Below are positions 9,401-17,741 of a DNA stretch of 64,000 bases, piece after piece (within the stretch, counting starts at the first letter, position 1; every line of letters starts with the position of its first letter). Below the pieces are notes generated by a model that saw nothing but the letters and a program-made list of their open reading frames with translations, made no database searches and was not told the DNA's origin. The translations under genes and the position numbers were made by a program. The DNA lies in the NCBI GenBank assembly GCA_028284495.1, contig JANQRP010000006.1:1-64000 (forward strand). Reading direction: 5' to 3'. The DNA comes from Longimicrobiales bacterium. GTDB lineage: Bacteria; Gemmatimonadota; Gemmatimonadetes; Longimicrobiales; Gaopeijiaceae.

Positions 9401-10126
9401 CTCGACCTCGGTATCCCGTCGGAAGAGCGAGACCTCGTCGGCGCCGAAACCCTGGAGCCGAGCCCGGACGAACTGGTCCGAACCGCGTGCGACGGTCACG
9501 TCGCCCGGATCGACCGCGATCGAGTACGGGTTGAGATCCGCCGCCGAGGCGGTCGTGAGCAGCGACGAGGCACCTCGCTGCACGCTGGCAGGCCCGAAGA
9601 GAAGGAGACCGAGCGCGACGATCGCCACGAACGCGAGCGCACCCGACGACTTCATGAGCGCCGGCTGGTCGATGTTCCGGCCGTTCTCGATCGTGCGGGC
9701 CTGCTCGACCGCCTTGCGGACGAGCCCGTCCAGAATGGCCGGCGAAACGGGCGTGCCCTGGGCCCTCGAACGCTCTGCCTCGACCGCGCCGAGGATCGCG
9801 GCCTGAAGGCTCGGCTCGTGCTCTTCCAGATACAGGGCCACGTGTTCGTCGTCGACCTTCTGCATCCACGGCATGAGGACCCGCCACACGGCGAGTCCGA
9901 TCACCACGGACCACGCGGCGATCCTGAAGCCGAGGATGGCGCCGGGCGAGAAGCGGGTCGCCTCGACGCCGAACCCGGTGAGGACGATCGCGGCGAGCGC
10001 GGCGACGAGAACCCAGACCATCCCGGAGACGGTCCGGCGCAGGCGCCAGCGCGTCAGGACGCCCGAGAGAATCTTCTCGAGTCGCTCCCGCTCCGACCCG
10101 CCCCGGTCAGCTCGCCATCCGCGCAT
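6470..10126 (-). CDS. DUF4175-like giant membrane protein with Q-rich low-complexity region
   Basis: A 1218-residue protein, last gene of the nine-gene operon. The ATG at 10126 is preceded by GAGGAG at good spacing and overlaps the end of the BatA-like gene by 20 bp. The N-terminus has two hydrophobic segments (about residues 33-55 and 60-78) and a third near 165-185, then Ig-like extracytoplasmic stretches (about 200-520). A long, highly charged Glu/Gln/Arg coiled-coil-rich region follows (about 560-960), then a tract of almost pure Q, G and N (about 1000-1070), and a conserved-looking C-terminus. This architecture matches the DUF4175 family (proteins of this kind neighbour MoxR/BatA genes in several phyla). 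Function unknown; probably a periplasmic scaffold or sensor working with the vWA proteins. Confidence 0.7.
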   Translation of the reverse strand: MRGWRADRGGSERERLEKILSGVLTRWRLRRTVSGMVWVLVAALAAIVLTGFGVEATRFSPGAILGFRIAAWSVVIGLAVWRVLMPWMQKVDDEHVALYLEEHEPSLQAAILGAVEAERSRAQGTPVSPAILDGLVRKAVEQARTIENGRNIDQPALMKSSGALAFVAIVALGLLLFGPASVQRGASSLLTTASAADLNPYSIAVDPGDVTVARGSDQFVRARLQGFGADEVSLFRRDTEVEALQRLTMIPTGNPGEFELLLLGLEEGLEYFIESDGVRSPTYSIEVVDLPYVETMAHEYRWPAYTGMPVETVEDAGDLAVLPGTRVRVIINSTIPTPAGRLLIDDQEPIDLTVDEEGRVVGEFIVRDRGYYRIELALGDGSFVAASPEYRIDLLSDRAPTIVVEEPGRDTDVSAIEEVYIEARATDDYGIGDLKLVYSVNGAPEDTVDLYDAAGSPLEEVVAGHTLFMEDYDLEDGDLVSFYAITSDEQSTGEPISSDIYFLQIRPFRRDFREAPPQPGGPPPEGQQQQQQAEPGLSELQRQVIAATFNLNRDRANYTDDEFAESTRAVALAQGRVKEQVGTLVERMRNRGLSRADEQFRVIAEMLPGATAAMDTAQMMLDSLQTQPALQPEQRALRVLLKAEETYERMVQLQQQQQQGGGGQQNQGANADDLADLFELELDKLENQYETVQRGERQEANQQVDELLEELEQLARRQQQEAERQQARGQQSQQSSAGGGASAQSQRELADQAEEAARQLEQLAREESDPELAEAAQELQEAANAMRRAAANGDNSGAAEAQRALEQLEEAERRLRDNRESRIEEDTQNALDQARSLRQQQEQIQDRLADLGADSAERREAIRDISEQKGEMAEEARALEQQLRELAAEARQRDPETSRQLADAAEFMENDAGLANRIQYSRGVVEQRDPEFARIFEESIRAGLEELEGMLEEAAGAASRAAEEQGLERALDEAQDLQRSAESLARRLGQRTGQQPGQSQQGQEGQAQQGEQNEQGQQNQQGQGQNQQQGQQGQSQQGQQNQQQAQQQGQGQGQNQQTGNQGGQNQPGAPVGAQSTPRSERDYTGDGTYAGGAIPEPLTDAERRQYQREFEQRLQEARELRDALQEEGREGEVQDLDQAIDALEGLVDPSVFDDLPHVGLLQASLRESLGRLEFRLRREVEGEQSDRAALTGSGEIPTDFRRLVAEYYRALARGNGGG
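6940..7150 (-). repeat. CTG/CCCTG low-complexity tract encoding the Q-rich region
   Basis: About 200 bp of imperfect short repeats (CTGCTG, CCCTGCTGG, TGGTTCTGCTG on the plus strand) encode the Gln/Gly/Asn run of the DUF4175-like protein. Unit order is irregular and there are no spacers, so it is a slippage-prone coding repeat, not a CRISPR array. Confidence 0.8.
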
Positions 10127-12230
10127 GTCCGCTCCTCGCCGTCGCTGTCGACAGGCGGTTCGAAAGTACGGTCTCGATGATCAGTATGCCGAAGGCACCC
10201 AGAAGGAGCCATCTCCACCAGCTCTGCCGACGCTCCTGGTCGGCGCGGCGCAGCGCCGCGGCCCGCTCCGTGTCTCCTGCAGGTAGGACGTCGCCACCAC
10301 TGCGGAGCGATGCAACGAGCTCCTCGGGGTCCAGCGCCGAAAGGTCCGACTCGCCGCGATCCACGTTGACCGCGACCGAGACCGGACGCAGGTCGCCACG
10401 TCCCGGAGGACGGATCTCGTAGAAGCCCGCTTCCGAGAGCTGGAGGAAGTGCGACGAGGACCCGTCGGTCAGCTCCGACGATGCGCCGGACGGTGCCAGC
10501 ACGACCCGCTCCTCCGACGCGGCGATCGCTTCGGCGATCGCCCCGAGGCCCGCGGACTCCATCGCCCTGGCATCGGTGACGTCCACGACCTGGCCCGCGG
10601 TGAACGACTCGAAGGCCTCCCGCGCGCCCGAGGCGTACCGCGCCAGCTCGTGCACGAACGGCAGGAACACCGGCTGGAGGGCGAGATCCGTCCACCCCGC
10701 GTCGAGGGTCGAACTCCAGACGAGCACGCGCCCCGCGCCGGTGCGCCGCTCGGCGAGCGCCGTCGAGCCGTCGTCGAAACGGGCGAGGACGGCGACGGAA
10801 TCGGACGCCTGCACGGAGTAGGCCCGCGCCCGGTAGAAGCGGGCCGCCGAGAAGTCGCCCTGCCTGGGTCCCCGGAAGACCTCGAAGATCGGGTGCTCGT
10901 ATTCGACCGAGGCGAGCCGTTCGCCGCGCCCATCGCGGTCTTCGACGCCGCCGAGCGCACCGGGAAACACGGTCTCTCCGCCCTCGCCCCAGCCCCCGCG
11001 TTCGCCAGCTACAAGGATCAGGCCGCCGCCGTCCTGCACCCAGTCGCGGACCCGGTCGGTCTCCGGGGTCCCGAGGGGCCGGTCCACCAGCAGCAGCACA
11101 TCGGTCTCGTCGAGCGCCTCCCCGGAAGGAACGCCCCCGCTCGACACGACAACGTCGAACTCGCCGGCCTCGGTGATGCCGAGTGCGCGCTCCACGTAGA
11201 ACGCCGCGTCGGTAGCGCCCGGCGGCACCAGGAGCCGCACCGTCTCGGCGCGACCCGGAGAGAGCACGAACCGCATCATGTCGTCCTGCGGCAGGTCGTC
11301 CTCCGAGATGGAGACCGACCCCTGGGTCTGGTCCGCACCGATCGTGACCGGGTCGAACACGACGCCGTCCGCGCCCTCGGCCGGAAGCGTCACGGTCTGC
11401 GTCTGTACGGGTTGGCCGTCGAGTGACAGGACGACTTCGACCTCTCTCGGCTCGGTGCCCCCGGTCCGGACCAGCCGGGCGGCGGGGCTCACCCGCTCAC
11501 GCCCCTCCACCTGCTGACGATTGAGCGCCACGTCGGCGACCGCGGAATTGTCGATGGGTCCATCGCCGACCACGACCGTGCGCACCTCGGTACCGGCGGG
11601 GAGGGTGACCCCCTCGTCGCCGGTCCACCCCTGCGCCTGGAAGTCCGACACGATGACCAGCTCCCGCGCCGGGAGCTCCGACTCCTCGAGGATCGTCTGC
11701 GCCAGCTTGAGGCCCGGTCCGTACGTGGTGCCCTCGTCCGAGACGCGGGACGTGTCGATGGCCTGCCGGAGCCGGACGGGTTCGGCTGTGGATCGCGCGA
11801 TCGCCGCCGCGCCGGTGGCGAACACCACCACGCTGGCGCGGTCGAGCGGCCCGAGATCGGACACCGCCTCGCGCGCAGCCTCCTGCGCGTCGCTCCACCG
11901 GTCGCCGAGCGCCATCGACCACGAGTGGTCGAGGAGCACCACGCGCTCCGTCGGACCGGTGCCGGCGGCGGTCGCCTCGTCCGTGCGGTCGACGAAGGGT
12001 CGGGCGAACGCCGCCACGATCAGCAGGACCGCGAGTGCCCGAAGCGACAGCAGGAACCAGTGGTGGATGCGCCGACGGCTCTCGGCGCGGTACGGCACCT
12101 TCTCGATGAAGCGGATCGAGGGGAAGCGGAGAACCTTCGACTTCCGCCGCCTCGTGAGGTGCACGACGATCGGGACGACGATCGCCGCTGCGGCCGCGAG
12201 CGCCAGCGGTACGAGGAAGCCGAGGCCCAT
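10107..12230 (-). CDS. BatA-like membrane protein with von Willebrand A domain
   Basis: A 707-residue inner-membrane protein. The N-terminus (MGLGFLVPLALAAAAAIVVP, then VHLTRRRKSKVLRFPSIRF) is the aerotolerance-regulator BatA N-terminal domain with two membrane segments. A vWA domain begins about residue 95; its MIDAS motif DHSWSM follows VVLL. A GATase-like beta/alpha segment (LLLVDRPLGTPETDRV) and a final membrane helix (WWRWLLLGAFGILIIETVL) close the protein. In the family, BatA proteins bind metal through the vWA domain and act with MoxR ATPases. It starts three bases after the DUF58 gene and overlaps the DUF4175-like gene, so all three are translationally linked. Confidence 0.85.
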   Translation of the reverse strand: MGLGFLVPLALAAAAAIVVPIVVHLTRRRKSKVLRFPSIRFIEKVPYRAESRRRIHHWFLLSLRALAVLLIVAAFARPFVDRTDEATAAGTGPTERVVLLDHSWSMALGDRWSDAQEAAREAVSDLGPLDRASVVVFATGAAAIARSTAEPVRLRQAIDTSRVSDEGTTYGPGLKLAQTILEESELPARELVIVSDFQAQGWTGDEGVTLPAGTEVRTVVVGDGPIDNSAVADVALNRQQVEGRERVSPAARLVRTGGTEPREVEVVLSLDGQPVQTQTVTLPAEGADGVVFDPVTIGADQTQGSVSISEDDLPQDDMMRFVLSPGRAETVRLLVPPGATDAAFYVERALGITEAGEFDVVVSSGGVPSGEALDETDVLLLVDRPLGTPETDRVRDWVQDGGGLILVAGERGGWGEGGETVFPGALGGVEDRDGRGERLASVEYEHPIFEVFRGPRQGDFSAARFYRARAYSVQASDSVAVLARFDDGSTALAERRTGAGRVLVWSSTLDAGWTDLALQPVFLPFVHELARYASGAREAFESFTAGQVVDVTDARAMESAGLGAIAEAIAASEERVVLAPSGASSELTDGSSSHFLQLSEAGFYEIRPPGRGDLRPVSVAVNVDRGESDLSALDPEELVASLRSGGDVLPAGDTERAAALRRADQERRQSWWRWLLLGAFGILIIETVLSNRLSTATARSGHARMAS

Positions 12231-12233
12231 CGT

Positions 12234-13148
12234 CTACCGCCTCCTCGTGCTGCGCGCACGCAGCGACAGATACGCGAACAGCGCGTGATCGAGCGGCTGT
12301 GAGGTGTCCACCGGGACGAAGTCGACGCGCTCCCCGGTCATGGACCTGCGGAGCGTCTCGACGTGGTCGGCGATGACCTGCGCGTAGCCCTCCCGCAGCT
12401 TCGTCGGGATGACCGGGACCTGCTCGCCCGTCTCCGCATCCTCGAAGCTCACGGCATCACCGACGGGCAGGTCGCGCTCCCCGGGGTCGAGAACGTGGAA
12501 GATCATCACGTCCTGCTTGCGGGCCGTCAGGTAGCGGATCGCCGCAACGACATCGTCCGGGTCCTCGTAGAGGTCGGACACCAGCAGGACGATGCCGCGC
12601 TTCCTGAGGCCGCCGGAGACCTCGTACATGGCGTTCTTCAGGTCGCCGGGCCCCCGCGGCACCGACCTCTCGAGCGCCATGAGGCTGAGGTCGAGGTTGC
12701 GGGCCGCGGCGGGCACGCGCTCGATCGGATCGTGATCGAAGGTGACGCAGCCGACCCGGTCCCGCTGGCGGCGCGAAAGGTGGAGCAGGGAGGCGGCAAG
12801 GAACCGGGCGTAATCGAGCTTGGTGGGCCGCGCGTCGTCCGATGTCCAGTCCATCGAGTCCGACACGTCCACCAGCGCGACGAGGTCCGTGTTGGTCTCC
12901 GCGTCGTACTGCTTGATGTAGTAGCGATCCGTGCGCGCGAAGAGGCGCCAGTCGAGGTGGCGGATGTCGTCGCCCGGTACGTACGGCCGGTGCTGCGCAA
13001 AATCCATCGACAGCCCGAGGTACGGCGCCTTGTGGATGCCGTTCAGGAACCCGTCGACGACGGTGCGAGCAAGCAGCTCGAGGTTGCCGATCCGCGCGAG
13101 GACGTCGGGGTCGAGGAAGCGGGCGCTGGCGGTGGCCGTACGATCCAT
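12234..13148 (-). CDS. DUF58 domain protein, MoxR partner
   Basis: A 304-residue cytoplasmic protein of the DUF58 family. The diagnostic block is YVPGDDIRHLDWRLFART with flanking YYIKQYDAE, followed by a vWA-like fold with VDVSDSMDW, which keeps the DxSxS metal-binding pattern. DUF58 proteins almost always sit next to MoxR AAA+ ATPases and are thought to be their substrate or adaptor. Here the gene lies nine bases after moxR and three before the BatA-like gene. No signal peptide or membrane helix is seen. Start ATG at 13148 fits the family N-terminus (FLDPDVLARIGNLELLAR). Confidence 0.92.
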   Translation of the reverse strand: MDRTATASARFLDPDVLARIGNLELLARTVVDGFLNGIHKAPYLGLSMDFAQHRPYVPGDDIRHLDWRLFARTDRYYIKQYDAETNTDLVALVDVSDSMDWTSDDARPTKLDYARFLAASLLHLSRRQRDRVGCVTFDHDPIERVPAAARNLDLSLMALERSVPRGPGDLKNAMYEVSGGLRKRGIVLLVSDLYEDPDDVVAAIRYLTARKQDVMIFHVLDPGERDLPVGDAVSFEDAETGEQVPVIPTKLREGYAQVIADHVETLRRSMTGERVDFVPVDTSQPLDHALFAYLSLRARSTRRR

Positions 13149-13157
13149 GCGCGGGCC

Positions 13158-14198
13158 CTACATCCCCGACGAGGGGACGGGCACGTGCTCGAGCAGCATG
13201 TCGATGATGTCGCCCTGCGTCTTGCCCTCGGACTCCGCGTGGAAGTTGCGGAGCACGCGATGCCGCAGCACGGGGTGCGCCAGCTCGCGCACATCCTCGA
13301 ACGTCGGAGTGTAGCGGCCCATCGTGAGAGCTCGCGCCTTGGCGCCGAGGATCAGGTACTGAGCGGCGCGAACGCTGGCTCCGTACGCGACCCACTCCTT
13401 CACGAAGGGCGCGGTGTCGCCGTTCCGCGACGGTCGGCTGGCCCGAACCAGGGAGACGGCGTAGCGGAGCACCGGGTCTGGCGCGGGCACCTCGCGGACG
13501 AGCCGCTGGAAGGCGATGAGGTCCTTGGCTCCTATGGTGTTCCTGAACTCGGTGGTGTCCACGCGCGTCGTGGTGCGCACGACCTCGAGCTCCTCCGACT
13601 CCGACAGGTGGTCGATGAGGATCTCGAACATGAACCGGTCGAGCTGCGCCTCGGGCAGCGGGTAGGTGCCCTCCAGCTCGATCGGGTTCTGCGTGGCGAA
13701 GACGTGGAACGGCAGCGTGAGGGGGTACGTGTGGCCCTGCACCGAGACGTGCTTCTCCTGCATCGCCTCGAGCAGTGCAGCCTGCGTCTTCGGCGGCGTC
13801 CGGTTGATCTCGTCGGCCAGGACGATGTTCGCGAAGATCGGCCCCTCCTCGAACTTCATGAAACGCCGGCCGGTGTCCGCGTCCTCCTGGATCAGGTCCG
13901 TTCCGGTGATGTCCGAGGGCATCAGGTCGGGGGTGAACTGGATGCGCGAGAACGAGAGGTCGAGCACGTCCGAGACGGTCTTGATGAGGAGCGTCTTGGC
14001 GAGCCCCGGCACGCCGACGAGCAGAGAGTTGCCCCCGACGAAGAGGGAGAGGAGCACCTGCTCGACGACCGCCTCCTGGCCGATGATGCGCTTGCGGATC
14101 TCGGCGAGAATCGCCTCCCGGGCGTCCCGCATGCGGTCCGCGAGCGCGAGATCCACCTCGGTCTCCACGCGGTTCGTGTCCTGCGTTTCCTCGGTCAA
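13158..14198 (-). CDS. moxR: MoxR-family AAA+ ATPase
   Basis: A 346-residue chaperone-like AAA+ ATPase of the MoxR family. Walker A is GVPGLAKT (about residues 62-69), Walker B is NIVLADEINR (about 127-136), and the typical MoxR stretches DLMPSDITGTDL, FVFATQNPIE-like (FHVFATQNPIELEGTYPLPE) and LDRFMFEI are all intact, so ATP hydrolysis is expected. MoxR proteins are believed to insert metal cofactors into, or remodel, vWA-domain partners. This one sits in the middle of an operon with DUF58 and two vWA membrane proteins, so those are the likely clients. It is followed closely by DUF58 and preceded by a 40-bp gap after the DUF4159 gene. Confidence 0.95.
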   Translation of the reverse strand: MTEETQDTNRVETEVDLALADRMRDAREAILAEIRKRIIGQEAVVEQVLLSLFVGGNSLLVGVPGLAKTLLIKTVSDVLDLSFSRIQFTPDLMPSDITGTDLIQEDADTGRRFMKFEEGPIFANIVLADEINRTPPKTQAALLEAMQEKHVSVQGHTYPLTLPFHVFATQNPIELEGTYPLPEAQLDRFMFEILIDHLSESEELEVVRTTTRVDTTEFRNTIGAKDLIAFQRLVREVPAPDPVLRYAVSLVRASRPSRNGDTAPFVKEWVAYGASVRAAQYLILGAKARALTMGRYTPTFEDVRELAHPVLRHRVLRNFHAESEGKTQGDIIDMLLEHVPVPSSGM

Positions 14199-14238
14199 GC
14201 CGTCCCCCTCAGTTGCAGTGCGGCGCGCGCCGCGTGTG

Positions 14239-15072
14239 TCAGTGCGTGTGTGCGTACACGATGTAATTGACTCCGAACTTGAACGCCTCGTTGGTGATGT
14301 CGATCGGGTAGTAGCCGGTGCTGAACGTCTCCCACCACTCTGCGAGGTCGTTGTCGTAGTTGAAGATCGCGAGCAGACGACCGTTCGGGTCGTTGTCCTC
14401 GAACAGCCCGAGGTAGACCGGCGAGAGCTGGCCGTACACCGGGTGCGTGGGGAGCGAACGCGGCTCCTCGATGCGGAAGAAGGAATCGAATACCAGGTGA
14501 TCGTCCGGCACCTCGAGTACCTCGAGGCCGGGCGCGACCTGATTCATGATGCGCATCAGATTGGGCAGCTGGCCACCGCGGAAGTCGTCGACGATGAGGA
14601 ATCCGCCCTTCCGGATGTAGTCCCGCAGAGCCGTCACCTCCACCTCGGACGGCCGCCAGAATCCGATCTCGACGAGGTAGATCACCGGGAAGTTGAAGAT
14701 CTCGGGATCGTCCATCCGGAGTACGCGGTACCCGTCCGGCCGCGGCCGCATGTTCGTGACCTCGTTGAGAACGGCGATGATCTCGCGGTCCGCCCGCGGA
14801 TAGTCGTGCGCCCACTCGCCACCCATCCGACGGGTGAAGGAGAGGTTCGCCGACCCGAAGCGCACCCGGACGAACTCGAACGTGCCGTCGTACCCGTCGG
14901 GTTCGACCGCAGCGCCCCGGATCGTCACAGGCGGACGATCGAAGGTGGACCGCGGTCGGGACGCGTCCTGCGCGCGAGGCGCCCCGAGCGCCAGCACGGC
15001 ACTCGCGCTCCCGACCGCGGCGGCGGCGGCGAGACCGATCGGCCACGTGACCCCGGCCGGCAGCCGCCTCAC
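14239..15072 (-). CDS. DUF4159 exported protein (second copy in operon)
   Basis: A 277-residue protein. The GTG at 15072 is chosen: it overlaps the stop of the upstream TPR gene as GTGA and yields a signal peptide (RRLPAGVTWPIGLAAAAAVG, cut near ALGAPRAQ). The body is a DUF4159 domain with VRFGSANLSFTRRMGGEW, the conserved DREIIAVLNEVTNMRP, LRDYIRKGGFLIVDDFRGG and a C-terminal YAHTH. DUF4159 resembles class I glutamine-amidotransferase/ThuA-like folds and also occurs fused to BatA proteins in other phyla, matching this neighbourhood. No catalytic Cys is visible. It pairs with a paralogue at 21076 that begins the same operon. Confidence 0.88.
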   Translation of the reverse strand: MRRLPAGVTWPIGLAAAAAVGSASAVLALGAPRAQDASRPRSTFDRPPVTIRGAAVEPDGYDGTFEFVRVRFGSANLSFTRRMGGEWAHDYPRADREIIAVLNEVTNMRPRPDGYRVLRMDDPEIFNFPVIYLVEIGFWRPSEVEVTALRDYIRKGGFLIVDDFRGGQLPNLMRIMNQVAPGLEVLEVPDDHLVFDSFFRIEEPRSLPTHPVYGQLSPVYLGLFEDNDPNGRLLAIFNYDNDLAEWWETFSTGYYPIDITNEAFKFGVNYIVYAHTH

Positions 15073-17741
15073 CGGTCGCCCCGCAGTTCGAGGAGCAGTT
15101 CGAGCGCGGCGTCGAAGGAGGGAGCGATCTCGAGCGCGCGCAGCACCTGTGTGCGGGCGGCGTCCAGATCGCCGGACGCCTGGAGCGCGCGGGCGAGCTG
15201 GAAGTGCGCGTCGGCCAGATCGACCGGGCCGAGGCCGAGGATCGCGCGGCGCGCACGGACCCACTCCACCGGGTCGTTCAGTCGCTCGGCCACCTCGGCG
15301 CGGCGCGTCTGGAGGTCGAGCTGGAAGGGGAAGACTTCGGCGGCGCGACGAAGCGCGTCGCGTTCGCCCTCGTCGTCCCCGAGCTCCCGCCGCAGTGCGG
15401 CCTCGCGGAGCGGCACTTCCCACGCGGTCTCGCTGAGGTAGCCGAGTCGCCGGAGCGCTTCCGCCGCGTCGGCGGTCTCGCCGCGCCCCTCGTGGATGGT
15501 GGCGAGTCCCCACAGCGGACCGTTCGGTTCGGCGAACGCCGGGAAGAGGTCGAGCGCGGCGCGGAGGTGGGGCTCCGCCTCATCCGGGCGGCCCGCCTCG
15601 AGCAGCGTCTGGCCCAGCGCGAGCTGGAACCGGAAGCTGCCCGGGAACGAGGCCACGGCCTCCCGGAGCACCTGGATGGCCGCCTCGTCGGTTCGGCCGG
15701 CGAAGACGAGATCACCCCCGGCCGCGTCCTCCATCGCCTCGTCGTCGAGCTCGTCGCCCGTCGAGGCGAACTCCCGCGCGAACCGGTCGAGCAGGTAGGC
15801 GTCGAACGCCGCGTCGGCCTCCTCCATGTCCATCCCGAGGAGATCGTCCACCAGCTGTTCGGTGGAGTGATCGTCGCGGTAGCCGTCGAGGAAGGCGCGC
15901 ACGGTCCCGAAGCCCCAGTCGCGTTCGATCCAGTCGAACACGTACGACGCCTGCAGGTACGTGAGACCGACCTGCCCGGGGAAGGTCGGGCGGACGAGCC
16001 CTTCGGTGAGGTTCGACAGCGCCGGCATCCGGCCCGAGTCGTAGGCCTGGAAGAAGGTCACCGAGGGCTTGAAGCCCCAGCGCTCGTCCCGCACCCTCTG
16101 CTCGCGCATCGCGAGCCCCTCGCTGAACCAGCGCGGCACCTCGTGCTCGCTCATCTCGAGGTGGAAGGTGTGCGCGAGCTCGTGCCAGAGGACCGATCGC
16201 CAGTTGAACTCACCCGCCTCGCGCGCCGACGGCGAGTCCATGGCGAGGGTCGGGCCGAAGCTCACGCCGAGGGCGCCGATGCCCTGCTCGCCCAGCGTCC
16301 TGACCGAGAAGTCCTGGCTACTCGGGAACAGCTCGACGCGGACGGGACTCGTGGGCTCGAATCCGTAGCGTGCGACCAGGGCCGCCCACGCCTCCTCCGC
16401 CGTCTCCCGCACCAGCGGCCCGAGGAGTTCCACCTCGTCCGTCGGCATGAAGATCTCGAAGTGCTCCGTCTCGAGCGTCGTGAACTCCGGAAACTTGTCG
16501 AGCAGGTCCAGCGTGTTCTTGAACCACGGGTTGTAGGGATCGCCCTCGAAGCCCGCCTCGACCTCGGCGCGTCCGGCGTCGATCTCGCCGAGACGCAGGA
16601 GGTTCATCCCGAGGCGACCCCGCGCCTCGTGGAGGTCGGGCTCGCGATCGAGGGCCGCCCGGCCCAGTTCCACCGCCTCCCGGTACTTCCGATGGGATAC
16701 GGCGAGTTCGGCGACCGTGGCGTGCAGGCCACCGTAGCGGGGCGCGAACGCGTCCACCCGGTCCACGACGCGCTCGAACCCCGCGAGGTCGTCCTCGAGG
16801 AAGTAGGTCGCGGCCAGCACCGAGAGCGCTTCGAGGTTGTAGGCGTCCACGTCGAGCGCCTCCTCGGCGGCCTCGCGCGCTTCCCGCGTACCTTCGGCTT
16901 CGAGGGTGAGTGCGGCCACCAGCGCGAGCGCGCCGGGGTGACGGGGGTTGGTCTCGAGCGCCTGGCGGGCGGTCGCGAGCGCGTCGGGATTCCCGTCGAA
17001 TCGCTGAGCCCGGGCCCGGCCGACGAGGGCGTCGGGGTGGCGAGGGTTCCGATCGAGCACCGCGCCGTACTCGTCGTACGCGTTCGGGGTCTGGTACGTC
17101 TGGCGGAAGAGGTCCCCGAGCGCGATCCGGGGCTCCGGGTCGAGCGGATCGAGCGCGGCCGCTTCGTCGAACGCGCGGAGCGCGTCCTGGAGCAGTGCGG
17201 GGTTGGTCCGCGAGAGGTGCGTGACCGCTCGGGCCACCGCGAGCAGCTCGTCCGGCGTGTCGGCGGCCCCGCTGTTGTAGAAGTCGATGAAGGAGTCGAA
17301 GACGTCGAAGGCGGCGGCCCGCACGTCCGAGTACATCGCCATCTCGGCGAGGCGGAGGCGGGCGATGGCCGCGTCGGGCGCGTTCGCCGCCTCGCTGGCC
17401 TCGAACGCGGCGCGGGCTCCCACCCGATCACCGACCTCGAGGAGGACCTCTCCCCGCACGCGGGCCACGACCGGGTCGGGCGCGGCTGCGTTCCGTCCCC
17501 CCACCGCGCGAACGGCGGCGTCGTAGTCGCCGGTCAGGAGGAGCGTCTGGGCGCGCAACTTGAGAAGGAGAGCCCGCACCTCTCCGCCGTCTGTCGCGTC
17601 GAGAACGTCGTCCCAGCGGCCCTCGACGTAGGCCTGGCGGACGCTGGCGAGGACGTCGTCGGCGCTCTGGGCGGCGATGTCCGCGGGAACCGCGAACACG
17701 ACGGCGGCCACCGCCGCCCCGACGGTTCCGCGCATCGTCAT
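15069..17741 (-). CDS. TPR protein with peptidase-MA-like gluzincin domain
   Basis: An 890-residue exported protein. A signal peptide (MTMRGTVGAAVAAVVFAVPA, cut near IAAQ) is followed by a long series of TPR-like helix pairs (about residues 30-400). Then a metallopeptidase domain (about 410-600) carries the zinc motif HELAHTFHLEM and a downstream WFSEGLA that would supply the third ligand Glu, as in the peptidase-MA superfamily. More TPR repeats follow. Catalytic residues look intact, so a periplasmic protease or peptidase scaffold is plausible. ATG overlaps the previous stop (ATGA) and the stop overlaps the next GTG (GTGA), so it is translationally coupled on both sides in the nine-gene operon. 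Confidence 0.8.
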   Translation of the reverse strand: MTMRGTVGAAVAAVVFAVPADIAAQSADDVLASVRQAYVEGRWDDVLDATDGGEVRALLLKLRAQTLLLTGDYDAAVRAVGGRNAAAPDPVVARVRGEVLLEVGDRVGARAAFEASEAANAPDAAIARLRLAEMAMYSDVRAAAFDVFDSFIDFYNSGAADTPDELLAVARAVTHLSRTNPALLQDALRAFDEAAALDPLDPEPRIALGDLFRQTYQTPNAYDEYGAVLDRNPRHPDALVGRARAQRFDGNPDALATARQALETNPRHPGALALVAALTLEAEGTREAREAAEEALDVDAYNLEALSVLAATYFLEDDLAGFERVVDRVDAFAPRYGGLHATVAELAVSHRKYREAVELGRAALDREPDLHEARGRLGMNLLRLGEIDAGRAEVEAGFEGDPYNPWFKNTLDLLDKFPEFTTLETEHFEIFMPTDEVELLGPLVRETAEEAWAALVARYGFEPTSPVRVELFPSSQDFSVRTLGEQGIGALGVSFGPTLAMDSPSAREAGEFNWRSVLWHELAHTFHLEMSEHEVPRWFSEGLAMREQRVRDERWGFKPSVTFFQAYDSGRMPALSNLTEGLVRPTFPGQVGLTYLQASYVFDWIERDWGFGTVRAFLDGYRDDHSTEQLVDDLLGMDMEEADAAFDAYLLDRFAREFASTGDELDDEAMEDAAGGDLVFAGRTDEAAIQVLREAVASFPGSFRFQLALGQTLLEAGRPDEAEPHLRAALDLFPAFAEPNGPLWGLATIHEGRGETADAAEALRRLGYLSETAWEVPLREAALRRELGDDEGERDALRRAAEVFPFQLDLQTRRAEVAERLNDPVEWVRARRAILGLGPVDLADAHFQLARALQASGDLDAARTQVLRALEIAPSFDAALELLLELRGDR

